Assembly: GCA_002786025.1 (NCBI GenBank)
Contig: NHNW01000085.1
Location: forward strand, 8,553-72,552
Source of the DNA: Zasmidium citrigriseum
Taxonomy: Eukaryota > Ascomycota > Dothideomycetes > Mycosphaerellales > Mycosphaerellaceae
Direction of reading: 5' to 3'
DNA length: 64,000 bases
The notes beneath the pieces are model-generated. The model worked only from the letters and a program-made list of their open reading frames with translations, did not search any database and had not been told where the DNA came from. The translations under genes and the position numbers were made by a program. This document shows positions 23,491-32,998 of the stretch, one piece after another; positions within the stretch are counted from its first letter, which is position 1, and each line of letters starts with the position of its first letter.

Positions 23491-23857
23491 CAGCCCTTTA
23501 ACGCTTTATTAATAATATTCTAACGGTAGTACAACCTCCGTAAGGCTAGCAAGATAATAGATATTAGTCCGAGGATAGCAACATCGTCTAGGGCTGCTTC
23601 CGACGTCTACAACCTACGCTGCGGCACCGACAAGGACTTACGGGTGCAGCCCTAGCACTATTTACTTTCGACACATTGGCAAGGCGATTATGGATTGTGG
23701 TTTCATACCGAGATTGGAGATAGAGAATACAGTAAGCGAGGAGGGTAATGATGGAGCTGAGAGTTCTTTGCTGCTTTTCTTTTCTTGGTTCTGACCTTCC
23801 GGCTCATGATGGCATAGTCTCATTCCCCTCCGGTCATCAGATTGGAAGGGGGGAGCC
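23491..23857. other. Unmutated 3' internal segment of the retrotransposon
   Basis: CpA and TpG reappear abruptly near 23490 and are normal from about 23590 to the right LTR. There is no open frame of note. It includes one copy of the element's recurrent 11-mer TACGGGTGCAG (23639-23649) and the polypurine tract. Confidence 0.7.
23844..23855 (+). other. Polypurine tract of the retrotransposon
   Basis: GGAAGGGGGGAG, two bases before the right LTR, in the expected place for plus-strand priming. Confidence 0.75.
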
Positions 23858-23958
23858 TGTGGAGCCCACTATGAGGGCAACTTAGCCGAGGGCAGCTTAC
23901 TTCCCTTACGGGTGCAGTAGATAGTTGAGACATATCACACACATTATACCACTCTACA
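23858..23958 (+). repeat. 3' LTR (101 bp), not RIP-mutated
   Basis: Starts TGTGGAGCCC and ends CTCTACA. It is followed by GTAG, the right copy of the target-site duplication, whose left copy is 13932-13935. It retains CACACACA where the left LTR has TATATATA. Its end lies 52 bp from the aguA start codon. Confidence 0.95.
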
Positions 23959-24010
23959 GTAGGTAGGCTCAGCAGAACCAATGTAGACATGAGCCGCCAT
24001 TGGTAGGTCC

Positions 24011-26533
24011 ATGATGTTCAAGTCCATCCTACTCATCGCATTTCTCGGCCTTGCAGCCGCTGAGGATGGCCTCCAAGCATGGCTTCGCTACGCCCCTCTA
24101 CCTCGCAGCCATCACCATCCTTCTCTTCCTTCGCGAATTGTCGCGCTCAATGACTCTTCTGCCAGTCCCGTCTACACCGCTGGCCAGGAGCTCAAGAAGG
24201 GTCTACTAGGAATCTTTGGACGAGATGTCGAGACTTGCGAGCCGTCACAAGCGGGCTCTTCTTCAGTCATCGTCGGAACGGTCGAGCAATACAACAAAGC
24301 ATACCATCATGCTGCCATCCATCCTGATCTCCTAGAAGATGGCTTTTGGCTCAGCACGAAGGGCGACAGAATCCGGATCGTTGGTCAGAATGAACGTGGA
24401 GCTTTGTACGGCGCCTTCGAGTACTTGTCGATGCTCGCCCAAGGCAACTTTTCCAGTGTCGAATATGCTACAAACCCGTCCGCGCCGATCAGATGGACCA
24501 ACGAGTGGGACAACATGGACGGTAGTATTGAGCGAGGCTTTGCTGGAAAGTCGATCTTCTTCAACGATGGAGTTATCCTGGCCAACTTGACCCGAGCAGC
24601 AGAGTACGCAAGATTGCTGGCTTCGATCAGAGTGAACGCGGTTGTTGTCAACAACGTCAATGCAAACTACACTACTTTGCAACCGGAGAACATCGAGGGC
24701 TTGGGCAGGATTGCAGATGTTTTCAGACCGTACGGCGTCCAGCTTGGAATGTCCTTGTACTTCGCCTCGCCTGCCAACTTGACCGATTTGCCCACCTACG
24801 ATCCACTGGATGCTCGCGTTATCGACTTCTGGAACAACAAGACAGACGAGATCTACGAACGGATACCTGACATGGCGGGCTATCTCGTCAAAGCCAACAG
24901 CGAAGGCCAGCCTGGGCCAATCCACTACAATCGGACTCTCGCCCAAGGCGCAAACCTCTTCGCTAGAGCATTGAAGCCGCATGGAGGCATCCTGATGTTC
25001 CGCGCCTTTGTCTACGATCCGCTAAATGAGACAGACTGGTACGCTGATCGCGCCAAGGCCGCTGTTGACTACTTCAAGCCTCTCGATGGCGACTTCGATG
25101 ACAACGTTGTCGTCCAGATCAAGTATGGACCCATCGATTTCCAAGTTCGCGAGCCTGTCTCACCTCTGTTTGCAAACCTCCGAAAGACCAGCACTGCCAT
25201 CGAACTACAGGTAGCCCAAGAATACCTCGGCCAGCAATGCCACTTGGTCTACCTCCCACCACTATGGAAGACAATCACCGATTTCGATCTTCGGGTCGAC
25301 AACTCAACTTCCCTAACCCGCGACATCATGACGGGCAAGACTTTCAATCGACCCCTCGGAGGATCTGCCGCCGTCGTCAACGTAGGCCAAAACGCCACCT
25401 GGCTAGGCAGCCACCTCGCCATGTCAAATCTCTACGCCTACGGCCGTCTCGCATGGGACTGGACCGCCGATCCAACCGACATCCTCCAAGACTGGATCCG
25501 TCTAACCTTTGGCCACAACCCCAAAGTCATGGACACAATCACCGAAATGTCCATGGCCTCCTGGCCAGCCTACGAAAACTACTCCGGAAACCTTGGAATC
25601 CAGACTCTGACAGACATCCTCTACACTCACTTCGGCCCCAATCCACAAACCCAGGACAACACAATCTGGGGCCAGTGGACCCGTGCCGACAAAGACACCA
25701 TCGGCATGGACCGCACAGTCAGTAATGGCACAGGTTACTCAGGCCAATACCCATCTGAAATCCACAAAATGTACGAAGACATCTCGACAACCCCCGACGA
25801 CCTCCTCCTCTGGTTCCACCACGTCCCCTACACCCACGCCCTCAAAAGTGGCAAAACCGTAATTCAGCACTTCTACGACGCCCACTACGCCGGCGCCCGC
25901 ACCGCAGATTCCTTCGTGGGAATGTGGGAGTCCCTGAAACCATACATCGACGCCGAACGCTATGAAGACGTGCTCTTCCGGCAGAAATTCCAAGCCTCCC
26001 ACGCTATAGTCTGGCGGGACGCGATAACGAACTTTTATCATAATCTCTCTGAGATCGCAGACGAAGCAGGTCGAGTTGGGAACCATCCCTGGCGGATCGA
26101 AGCCGAACATATGGACCTTGAGGGCTACATCCTCTATACCGTCTCCCCCTTCGAAACAGCATCCAACGCCACAGCCATCGTCACATCCTCAAACACGACC
26201 GTCGGCACGGCATCGACCACCATCTCCTTCGCCCCAGGAATCTATGATCTCGGGGTGAATTACTACGACATGTACGGCGGGAACAGCACCTACGAAGTCT
26301 GGATCGGTGAGCGTATGGTGGGGAAGTGGACGGGCGATATTGTTGATACGGGTAAATTGGGACATACGCCGTCGATTTATTTGGATGGGCATAGTGCTAC
26401 GAGGATGACTTTTAGGGGAGTAAGAGTGAGGAAGGGAGATGCGCTGAGGATTGTGGGAAGGCCGAGTGGGGTTGAGCCGGCGCCAGTGGATTATATTGTG
26501 CTGTTGCCGGAGGGGGAGGATGTCGTTGATTGA
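24011..26533 (+). CDS. aguA: Secreted alpha-glucuronidase, GH67
   Basis: Single exon, 840 aa, the usual length for fungal GH67. The first two codons are both ATG; the first is taken. A signal peptide covers about residues 1-17, and the mature protein opens with the family's GLQAWLRYAPLP. Predicted active site by comparison with bacterial GlcA67A: general acid Glu298 in NSEGQPGP, and the Asp376 / Glu404 pair in GPIDFQ and QEYLGQ, 28 residues apart as in characterised enzymes. Several NxS/T sites suggest N-glycosylation. The enzyme removes 4-O-methyl-glucuronic acid from the non-reducing ends of xylo-oligosaccharides during xylan breakdown. The frame is intact and unmutated, but only 48 bp of its original upstream DNA remain before the retrotransposon. 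It is convergent with BTB gene A, 121 bp between stops. Confidence 0.95.
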   Translation: MMFKSILLIAFLGLAAAEDGLQAWLRYAPLPRSHHHPSLPSRIVALNDSSASPVYTAGQELKKGLLGIFGRDVETCEPSQAGSSSVIVGTVEQYNKAYHHAAIHPDLLEDGFWLSTKGDRIRIVGQNERGALYGAFEYLSMLAQGNFSSVEYATNPSAPIRWTNEWDNMDGSIERGFAGKSIFFNDGVILANLTRAAEYARLLASIRVNAVVVNNVNANYTTLQPENIEGLGRIADVFRPYGVQLGMSLYFASPANLTDLPTYDPLDARVIDFWNNKTDEIYERIPDMAGYLVKANSEGQPGPIHYNRTLAQGANLFARALKPHGGILMFRAFVYDPLNETDWYADRAKAAVDYFKPLDGDFDDNVVVQIKYGPIDFQVREPVSPLFANLRKTSTAIELQVAQEYLGQQCHLVYLPPLWKTITDFDLRVDNSTSLTRDIMTGKTFNRPLGGSAAVVNVGQNATWLGSHLAMSNLYAYGRLAWDWTADPTDILQDWIRLTFGHNPKVMDTITEMSMASWPAYENYSGNLGIQTLTDILYTHFGPNPQTQDNTIWGQWTRADKDTIGMDRTVSNGTGYSGQYPSEIHKMYEDISTTPDDLLLWFHHVPYTHALKSGKTVIQHFYDAHYAGARTADSFVGMWESLKPYIDAERYEDVLFRQKFQASHAIVWRDAITNFYHNLSEIADEAGRVGNHPWRIEAEHMDLEGYILYTVSPFETASNATAIVTSSNTTVGTASTTISFAPGIYDLGVNYYDMYGGNSTYEVWIGERMVGKWTGDIVDTGKLGHTPSIYLDGHSATRMTFRGVRVRKGDALRIVGRPSGVEPAPVDYIVLLPEGEDVVD

Positions 26534-26654
26534 TAGAGTTCGGCAGGTTCTGCGCAAGAAACGGCGAGAGAGGATTGATAAGACCATCGTATCTCAACCG
26601 AACAGCACAACACAACAGCTCTCTCAAAAAGCATCAACAAGAAAGCCGTCCATC

Positions 26655-27433
26655 TCAAACACACCTCCTCTCCCCACCCTCATGCTCATGATATCGACAA
26701 CGATCCGCAGCCGTGGGGCCCCCAGTAACCTTCTTCTGCCCCATAAAGAAATGCAACGCCGCCTGCAAAACAAACGTCTGCGGCCAATTATTCACCACAT
26801 CCTGGAAGTTCTTTGGCACGACCCTCGCCAGGTGCACATCGACCAAAAGCCTCCTCAACGTACAGTCCTCCGGCGTAATCGCCCACGCGTGATGCAGGGT
26901 ACTCGCCGCCGCATGAGCTTTAGGCAACGCATCAAACTTATGCAGCAGACTGTCAATAACCCTATTACGAAGGTGTCGGTCTTGGAGGTAGTGGGCTAGG
27001 GACCAGAGGGTGCAGAGGTCGCCGAATCGGGGGCCGGGGATTTCTTCGTCCTCGTCGTCGTTGTCTTCTTGGGGCCGTCCAGTGGGAAGTTTAAGTTCGC
27101 GGGAGTACGCCCAGATCATGTAGGCTTCGAAGATCCTGGGATCGGCGTCGGGGAGACGGACGATGCCTTGTTGGCCTTCGGGCCAGCGTTTGGAGCAGGC
27201 GGCTTTGAAGAAGGGCGAGGTGGTGCAGGCTGTGTTTTTGTGGATTATGAAGGGGTCTTCGTCTGGGCCTACGAGGATTGTGATTGTTTCGTTGAAATCA
27301 GATCTGGATGGGCGTGAGTTGGCTTTACAAATTCAATCGGATGTGGACTTGGATGAAGATACCTGAAGCGTTTGAAGGGCCGTTCTGTGTGGTTGGTCTC
27401 CCTTGCGGGTCGCTTTCCTTTGGCTCGTGGCAT
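26655..27433 (-). CDS. BTB/POZ-domain protein A
   Basis: Two exons, 27433-27363 and 27303-26655, joined over a 59-bp intron that splits an Arg codon just before the BTB fold; 239 aa. BTB core at about residues 25-100: ETITILVG, PFFKAACSKRW, and IVRLPD, where a folded BTB has its hallmark Leu-Pro. An acidic insert (EDNDDEDEE) precedes a helical C-terminal half, and the protein ends in a Cys/His motif CRYHEH..ERRC. Stand-alone fungal BTB proteins of this size are common, often expanded families; many BTB proteins act as cullin-3 adaptors, but the substrate here is unknown. First of four tandem paralogues. Confidence 0.82.
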
Positions 27434-27939
27434 GTCCGGATGTGTGGTCTGGAATCGTCTTCCGAACTGTGCACCATAGAAGCCATCAGCAGACAGTACT
27501 CCTGTGATCCTCCAGATCTTGTTAAGTTTGCGTTACAATGCTTCACAATGGAACATGAAGAGGAAGAGGAGGTGCCGTCGACAACGCGTGAACTTTGAGC
27601 GCGTGTGCACGGACTTCACGAACTCAATTTCTTTGGGCGGAGAGTCATACCTATTGATTTAGTCGATATAAAGCAAGAAGCAGCAGAGCGAGCCATTAGG
27701 TCCTCAATTGTGGCAATTCCTGAAGCTGCCCGTCCATGACATTATCCATACTGCTCTTTGGCCCTTGAATGATAGTAGACGGACACTTTTGCCATCGACC
27801 TTTCTTTGATCTTCGAAGACTCGATACTGATGAGCAATATAGATCTCCATCTCGCAGGCTGTTCCAAAACCAGCCACATTCTCTTCCGATGTCTTAATGT
27901 TTCCAATCGTTGGAGAGATGCAGCGAGAAGCAAGAGCTC
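27434..27939. other. Spacer between BTB genes A and B
   Basis: 506 bp holding the 3' flank of gene B and the promoter of gene A. Short open frames on both strands have no domain. Nothing further seen. Confidence 0.55.
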
Positions 27940-28710
27940 CTAGTCACACCTTGGCTCTCCATGACCATGGTCATGGTACTTGCAACGGTCTTGCTGCTGC
28001 GGAATGGGGCGCTTGGGTGTTCCTTGACCGAGATGGCAAAGTGCGGCTGCAAAGACGATATCTTCCGGGTACTCTTTAAGTGCTTCAACTGTGGTCAATC
28101 CACGCTCTTGGCTGACAACGCAGTCGGTCAGAAGCTTGCGAATGGTGGATTCCGGAGGCGTTATGTTCCAGATGAATTTGATGCTGTCGATTTTGACTCG
28201 ACCCCTGGTTATTGCTGCTCTTTTGATGGCGGCGTCGATGACCTGGTTCTGCAGCGCGGAAGAACCCAGGTAGTGTGCAATCGCCCACACCTTGCCCAGG
28301 TTTAAGAAACTAGGCGGAATTGAGACAACAGCATCTTCCTTCATAGCCGACAGATCCTATGAGGGGGAGATCAGTGAGATGAGAATACTCGAGCACTGTA
28401 CTCCTGAATGTACTCACAAGCTCATCGGTATAGACCCAATGGATCCACATGTCGAATACTTCCACCTCATGCTCAGGCAGTCGTATCACCCTCTCCTCAT
28501 CCATCCACTTCTTTGAGCAAGCCGCTTTGAAGAACGTCGATTTGGCACAAGCGATCTCCTCATGGACGGTGAAAGGCTCCTCCTCAGATCCAAGGAGAAC
28601 CTTGATCGTGTCGTTGTAGTCGCGCCTGTAACGATGTAAGCTGTTTTGCAGTCTGCAAGGCCTTGGTGGGCATACCGAGGGCGCTTCGCCACAGGCTCGT
28701 CTTCAGCCAT
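27940..28710 (-). CDS. BTB/POZ-domain protein B
   Basis: Three exons, 28710-28676, 28625-28418 and 28356-27940, introns of 50 and 61 bp; 219 aa. The first intron splits an Arg codon right before the BTB fold, the same place as in gene A. The second falls after YTDEL, in the BTB-to-helix linker. BTB core: YNDTIKVLLG, FFKAACSKKW, VIRLPEHE. The helical half includes LGKVWAIAHYLG and ITPPESTIRKLL, motifs shared with all four paralogues. It ends CKYHDHGHGEPRC, the same Cys/His pattern as gene A. Likely a protein-protein interaction adaptor; partner unknown. Confidence 0.82.
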
Positions 28711-29059
28711 CTGCGCTATCCCCACGAGGCCGTCCGTCGCCGCGCGATGCTGCACCTGTTTGGTGTCTTGAGAGGAAATCAAGTTCGGCGGGGATGGCGT
28801 GGGCGGTCGCAATTTCGCAAATGCCTAGCGTCGGCAGCTGGCACAACACCGGGCCGGCAAGTGAATGTTGAAGCCAGGAAAGGAACAAGCCGGACTCTGG
28901 AGCAATCCCCGTGTCAGCAGCCACATCTCGCCCATCGAACAACGGTTGAGAAGTCTTGAAACTCACAGTATTCTCGAGATGCCTCTCCCGCGATCTACCA
29001 AAGCTCTCTTCATCATGCTACCCCTCCAGTCCCAGAATCAGGCCAAAATCAATTCCACC
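28711..29059. other. Spacer between BTB genes B and C
   Basis: 349 bp. Near 28858-28880 it contains a block almost identical to one upstream of gene C (see findings). No gene seen. Confidence 0.55.
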
Positions 29060-29926
29060 TCAGGATTGACATCTGAATCGCGAAACCTTCATCGATCGTG
29101 TTTCAAGTACCCAACAGGTGGTGGCCCATATATCCTCTTCGCCAAGATATTCAATGACACCTCCGCACTTCCGCGTCATGATCATGTCGAAAGACAACAC
29201 CAACGGCGGCTGTCTTGGGAACACCTTCATGTACTGGTAAACTGCCTGAACAATGATCTCCTGGGGCATACGCGCGACGTCCCTGATCGATGCCTCGCGA
29301 GACGGCCGAACCGTCATCGCCGTCAAGAGCCGCCGGATACCCGAGTCCGGAGGCGTGAGCTCCCAGATCTTCGTCAAGGTCTCACCGTCTACTTCATAGC
29401 CCTGCTTGAAATCCTCGATGATGGCGTCGATAACCTTGTTCTGGAAGGCTTTGCTGTCTATATAGTGACCCAGCGCCCACAAGCGACCGAGCAGGAGAAA
29501 TCTGGACGGGGGCGGGGCGGTGTATGATTTCACGCGGCGTTCCAACGCCCACGTCTCCTGAGGGCGAGAACGTTAGTAAAGCCAGGGACTGCCATCACAA
29601 TTCAGCGGACTTACAATTTCATTGCTATGGGTCCAGCGTTTCCAATCCTCGAAAGCACCAGCCTCCTGCTCAGGCAGTCTCACGACTTTCTCTTCGCCCT
29701 TGCCCATCCATCTCTGCGAGCAAGCTGCCTTGAAGAAGGCCGAATTGGCGCAGGCGAGATCTTTGCTCATCGTGAAGGCCTCTTCATCTGGGCCGACAAG
29801 CACGGTCAAATCCGCGCCGGCCTCGCGATTAGCAAGGTCAGATGAGTCTACCGTCAAACCCATGACGACGCTCGAGGAATATATGATGGGTTGTTCTCCA
29901 TTGTGGATCAATTTCGGGATCTCCAT
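29060..29926 (-). CDS. BTB/POZ-domain protein C
   Basis: Two exons, 29926-29615 and 29557-29060, with a 57-bp intron after SNEI, homologous in place to the second intron of gene B; 269 aa. BTB core: ADLTVLVG, FFKAACSQRW, VVRLPEQE. The helical half has LGRLWALGHYI and LTPPDSGIRRLL. The N-terminus (about 35 residues) is longer than in A and B and lacks their basic KR(P/F) stretch. The C-terminal Cys/His motif is lost and replaced by an unrelated 40-residue tail. Confidence 0.8.
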
Positions 29927-30386
29927 GGTAGCGTGCGGGACTGCAGGATATTGCAGGTCTTTGTGGCTCGGATGGAAAGGAGATGTCGGAGAAGATGAAG
30001 CGCGAGTGTCTGTCTTTTTATTAGCGGGAGGTGGGCATCTCGTGAATGGTTGGAATGGTACGTGAATTGCGAAGACGGTAGGAGAGGGATCTGGAAAATG
30101 TCAGAGAGCACCGTCATGACGAATCATTAGCACCATACCCATGCCGAAAGGGTTGTCGCTGCTCTGTCACAAGCCGCAGGCAGGGCAAGTGAATGTCGAA
30201 GCCAGAGAGCGATAATGTCCGATCGAACCTCCAATCCAAACCACCCAACCCCCGCCTCAACACCCTAATTCTCCTCCGCTGTTCTCGAGAACGCCTCTTT
30301 TGACCTTACTCCTCAACTTCGTGATACCTCCCACTATCCCCAACCCAGCGTCCAAGCCTACGTTACCCAACCACACTCGCAATAGC
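29927..30386. other. Spacer between BTB genes C and D
   Basis: 460 bp including the gene C promoter and gene D 3' flank. The block shared with the gene B upstream region lies near 30180-30203. No gene seen. Confidence 0.55.
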
Positions 30387-31216
30387 TCAGTGCTCCCACA
30401 CCCTCCGCGAGAAGACCCTCTGCTGACCAATCTCCTCGTCCTCATGATACTCCTCCCTATCCCAAAACGTCGGATGTTCTTCCTTGCGACGCCCCTCATT
30501 CTGAAATCCCAAACGGGCGGCCTCATGAACGATAGTCCCAGGAAGCTCTTCCGGCTCTACTCTCAGACACATATCCCGGAGTTCCATGCGTCCTAGTGCC
30601 ATTTCCGTGAAGAGCCTCTGCAGCGTCGAATGCGGAGGGGTCTTCTCCCAGACCCACTGCAAGGCGCTGAGGAAGCTCTTAGAGTTGAGATTGTTGTCAA
30701 TGCCTTGGTCCACGTTGCGAAGGATTTCGTCGATGACCTGTGAAAGAGGTGCGATACGTTAGCAGACATTCACCGTCCCTGGCCAGCCGTTTGCCTTACC
30801 TGATTCTGCAACTCCACACAGCCCAGATAATTCGCGAGCCCCCAGACCTTCGCTAGATATAAGAGCCACGGAAACGGCACGCGCGCGTCCTCATGCGTAA
30901 TAGTGGAAATATCGAGATCCCCGCTGTACATCCAATGGACCACCACGCGAAACACCTGAGGATCCTCCTCGGGTAAATGTACCACTCGCTCCTTGCCTTC
31001 GCCCATCCATCGTGCCGAGCAAGCTGCCTTGAAGAAGCGCGATCTAGCGGAAACGGTTGAGGTGTGCACGGTGAATGCCTCGGTGCGTCCCTCGGTGCGT
31101 CCCTCAGGTCCGACGACGACCTTGACTGTGTCTTTGTAGTCGCATTTGATCCGCTTGGATGGTGCTGGAGGAGGAGGAGGCGATGCCGCACGCTTTCTTT
31201 TTGCTTTAGGTGCCAT
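30387..31216 (-). CDS. BTB/POZ-domain protein D
   Basis: Two exons, 31216-30800 and 30737-30387, intron 62 bp, 255 aa. The intron is at a place not used by the other paralogues (after ELQNQ, before VIDEIL). The basic N-terminus KRKR..PSKRIK could be a nuclear signal. BTB core: YKDTVKVVVG, FFKAACSARW, VVHLPEED. It carries an in-frame 12-bp duplication giving GRTEGRTE in the BTB loop. Helical half: LAKVWGLANYLG and KTPPHSTLQRLF. The end has no Cys/His motif. Confidence 0.82.
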
Positions 31217-31601
31217 CTCCGCGATGGTGGGTTGAAGACGTGCTGCTGTGTGCCTATTGGTGTCCTCAGACGGCGCAAATGTTGTGGGGATTGGTACCAG
31301 TTTGGGAGATTGAAGGTTTTTGTAGGTTCGTGAGCCCTTGAGCGGTCTTGAGGAGCGGACAGGCGTTGTGCATCGTGCGTCGCTGAGACCACCGATGTGA
31401 ATGGAAGGTAGAAGACAATCCAGGATAGACAGTTGTCCTGGCGAAGTAGAAGAGAATGGGAAACATGTTCGATCGTGAAGACTCAGCTGTGTTGATTGCC
31501 GCGACTATCTATGGTCGCCAACGTGCATCCTTGCCCGTACTCAATTGCGCCGCGCCGATGCCGTTTCCCAGTGAATCATGAATGTGATGAAGACGAGAAG
31601 T
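31217..31601. other. Intergenic spacer, BTB gene D promoter and RPS9 3' flank
   Basis: 385 bp, normal composition. No gene or repeat recognised. Confidence 0.55.
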
Positions 31602-32653
31602 CTACTCCTCCTCCTCCTCGCCGCCATCCTCGCCGTCGTCACCCTTGGACTCGGCGGCCTTGGCCTTCTTTCTCCTCACACGGCCAGGGCGGCCGCCACC
31701 AAATGGCGAGGTGAGGGCGAAGTCGATGTGCTTCTGGGAGTCGAGACGGACAACGAAGGAGGGGACGTTGACGATCTGCTTGCCGACGCTGAGAAGAAAG
31801 TTAGTACTTGTCGACGAATGTGTGGGGAAGTCAATGCTTACCGGATGTGACGCTGGCGGATGAGGACACGGGCGTGGTGGATGGACTTGGCCAGGCCGAG
31901 CTTGTAGACGCAAGTCTGGAGACGGCGCTCCAAGAAGTCCTCAACCTTCAGGGCCAAGACGTAATCGAGCTTCATGCGGGACTCGTCGAGCACACCGACA
32001 CGGACCAGACGGCGAATGAGGGCATTGCCTTCGAAGAGACGCTTGGGGTCCTTCTCGTCGAGGGTGAGAAGCTCACTGGAAGGAATCGTAAGTATGAATG
32101 GACATAGATGAGGGATATTGTGTACATACCGGGCAGCACGACGAATCTTGGAGAGGGTGAGCTGGACACGCCAGACCTCACGCTTGTTGCGGAGACCGTA
32201 CTCGCCGACGATCTTGAGTTCGGAGTCCCTGGGGGCTGGTTAGACACCATTGACTTGAGACGGAGCAAGCTCACGCTCAGTGGCCATGGGAGATTACTGA
32301 CAGACGAGCCGACTCGAATGGACGACGTGGGACCTTGTAGGTCTTAGAGTACGAGCGTCTGCGGGATTGTCAGCTGAATTCTTCAATGCGATATGAAGGC
32401 CCGAGGGTGCAGCATCGAAGAGTTGTCGCAGGCGGGCGTGCAGTCTTTCCAGTGCCATCAAGATCGCACAGCTCATCAATGATGCACATGCACATTGAAA
32501 TTGTTCCACCTCTTCCTCACAATGCCTTGCGCTGCAGATATTTGCCGCTGCGGCGCTGTGTCCGATTCCATCGCACTGCATTGCCCGCCAGACATTCTCC
32601 TCTTCGACGCTGCATCTTCGTATCGGCCTGGTGGTGTTGACTTACGGGGCCAT
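31602..32653 (-). CDS. RPS9: 40S ribosomal protein S9 (uS4)
   Basis: Five exons on the minus strand: 32653-32646 (8 bp), 32358-32302, 32228-32130, 32075-31842 and 31788-31602, together 194 aa. Introns are 287, 73, 54 and 53 bp; the long first intron after an 8-bp coding exon is typical of fungal ribosomal-protein genes. The protein begins [18 protein letters not shown] and contains the S4 RNA-binding domain ([32 protein letters not shown]). It ends in the eukaryote-specific [14 protein letters not shown] followed by an acidic tail. uS4 is a primary binder of 18S rRNA and helps form the mRNA entry site. The start is fixed by family alignment. Divergent from RPL21. Confidence 0.96.
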
Positions 32654-32998
32654 GGTGTGTTGTCGTGTGCTCCGGCGGAGTCGTGCTGGTCAGGAAGCAA
32701 AGCCAGAAAGCTGGAGGTTCGCGAAATGATCGTGGGAAAGAGCGCGCGGCGCGGCCCGGGCTCCCGCGACTGGGCTTGGCGGGCAAGCACGAACTCCAAA
32801 TTCCTCAAGTCGCAGCTGCCGACGACTTCGACAAGGACGTAGCGCCACGACAGTGAGTATTGGCCCGCACCGCACTCTTGCAACACTTGCACTGACATCT
32901 GACAGACGATTCACCCACAGACGTACGCTCCGAGCCTCCCTCCCCGATCGCATCGCATCCCCCACTGACAATCCGCGCAGCCTTCAACCACCGTCACA
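32654..32998. promoter_or_regulatory. Bidirectional promoter between RPS9 and RPL21
   Basis: 345 bp separate the two start codons, so both ribosomal-protein genes must share this DNA. It is GC-rich. On the RPL21 side, GTGAGT at 32853 and a CTGACATCTGACAG end at 32906 could be a 5'-UTR intron of 54 bp. No named factor site is claimed. Confidence 0.6.

Larger units (their letters stand above)
13936..23958 (+). mobile_element. Complete Ty3/Gypsy LTR retrotransposon, RIP-inactivated, 10.0 kb
   Basis: Terminal 101-bp LTRs start TGTGGAGCCC and end CTCTACA (CTCTATA in the left copy). They are flanked by GTAG on both sides, or AGTAG if the final A is counted as target: a 4-5 bp target-site duplication. 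Two bp inside the left LTR is a primer-binding-site candidate; two bp before the right LTR is a purine tract. Internal sequence has heavily broken frames encoding, in order, an unrecognised gag-like region (about 14.6-16.6 kb), retropepsin, reverse transcriptase, RNase H and integrase: the Ty3/Gypsy order. About 2.5 kb of extra sequence follows integrase. Almost every CpA/TpG between about 14.0 and 23.49 kb has become TpA, and in-frame stops are mostly TAG or TAA where CAG, CAA or TGG would be expected. LTRs of 101 bp are very short for a 10-kb element. Confidence 0.93.

Noticed and set aside
28865..29527. 220-codon plus-strand frame over BTB gene C
   Set aside because: The minus strand encodes the recognisable BTB helical half there; the plus frame has no domain.
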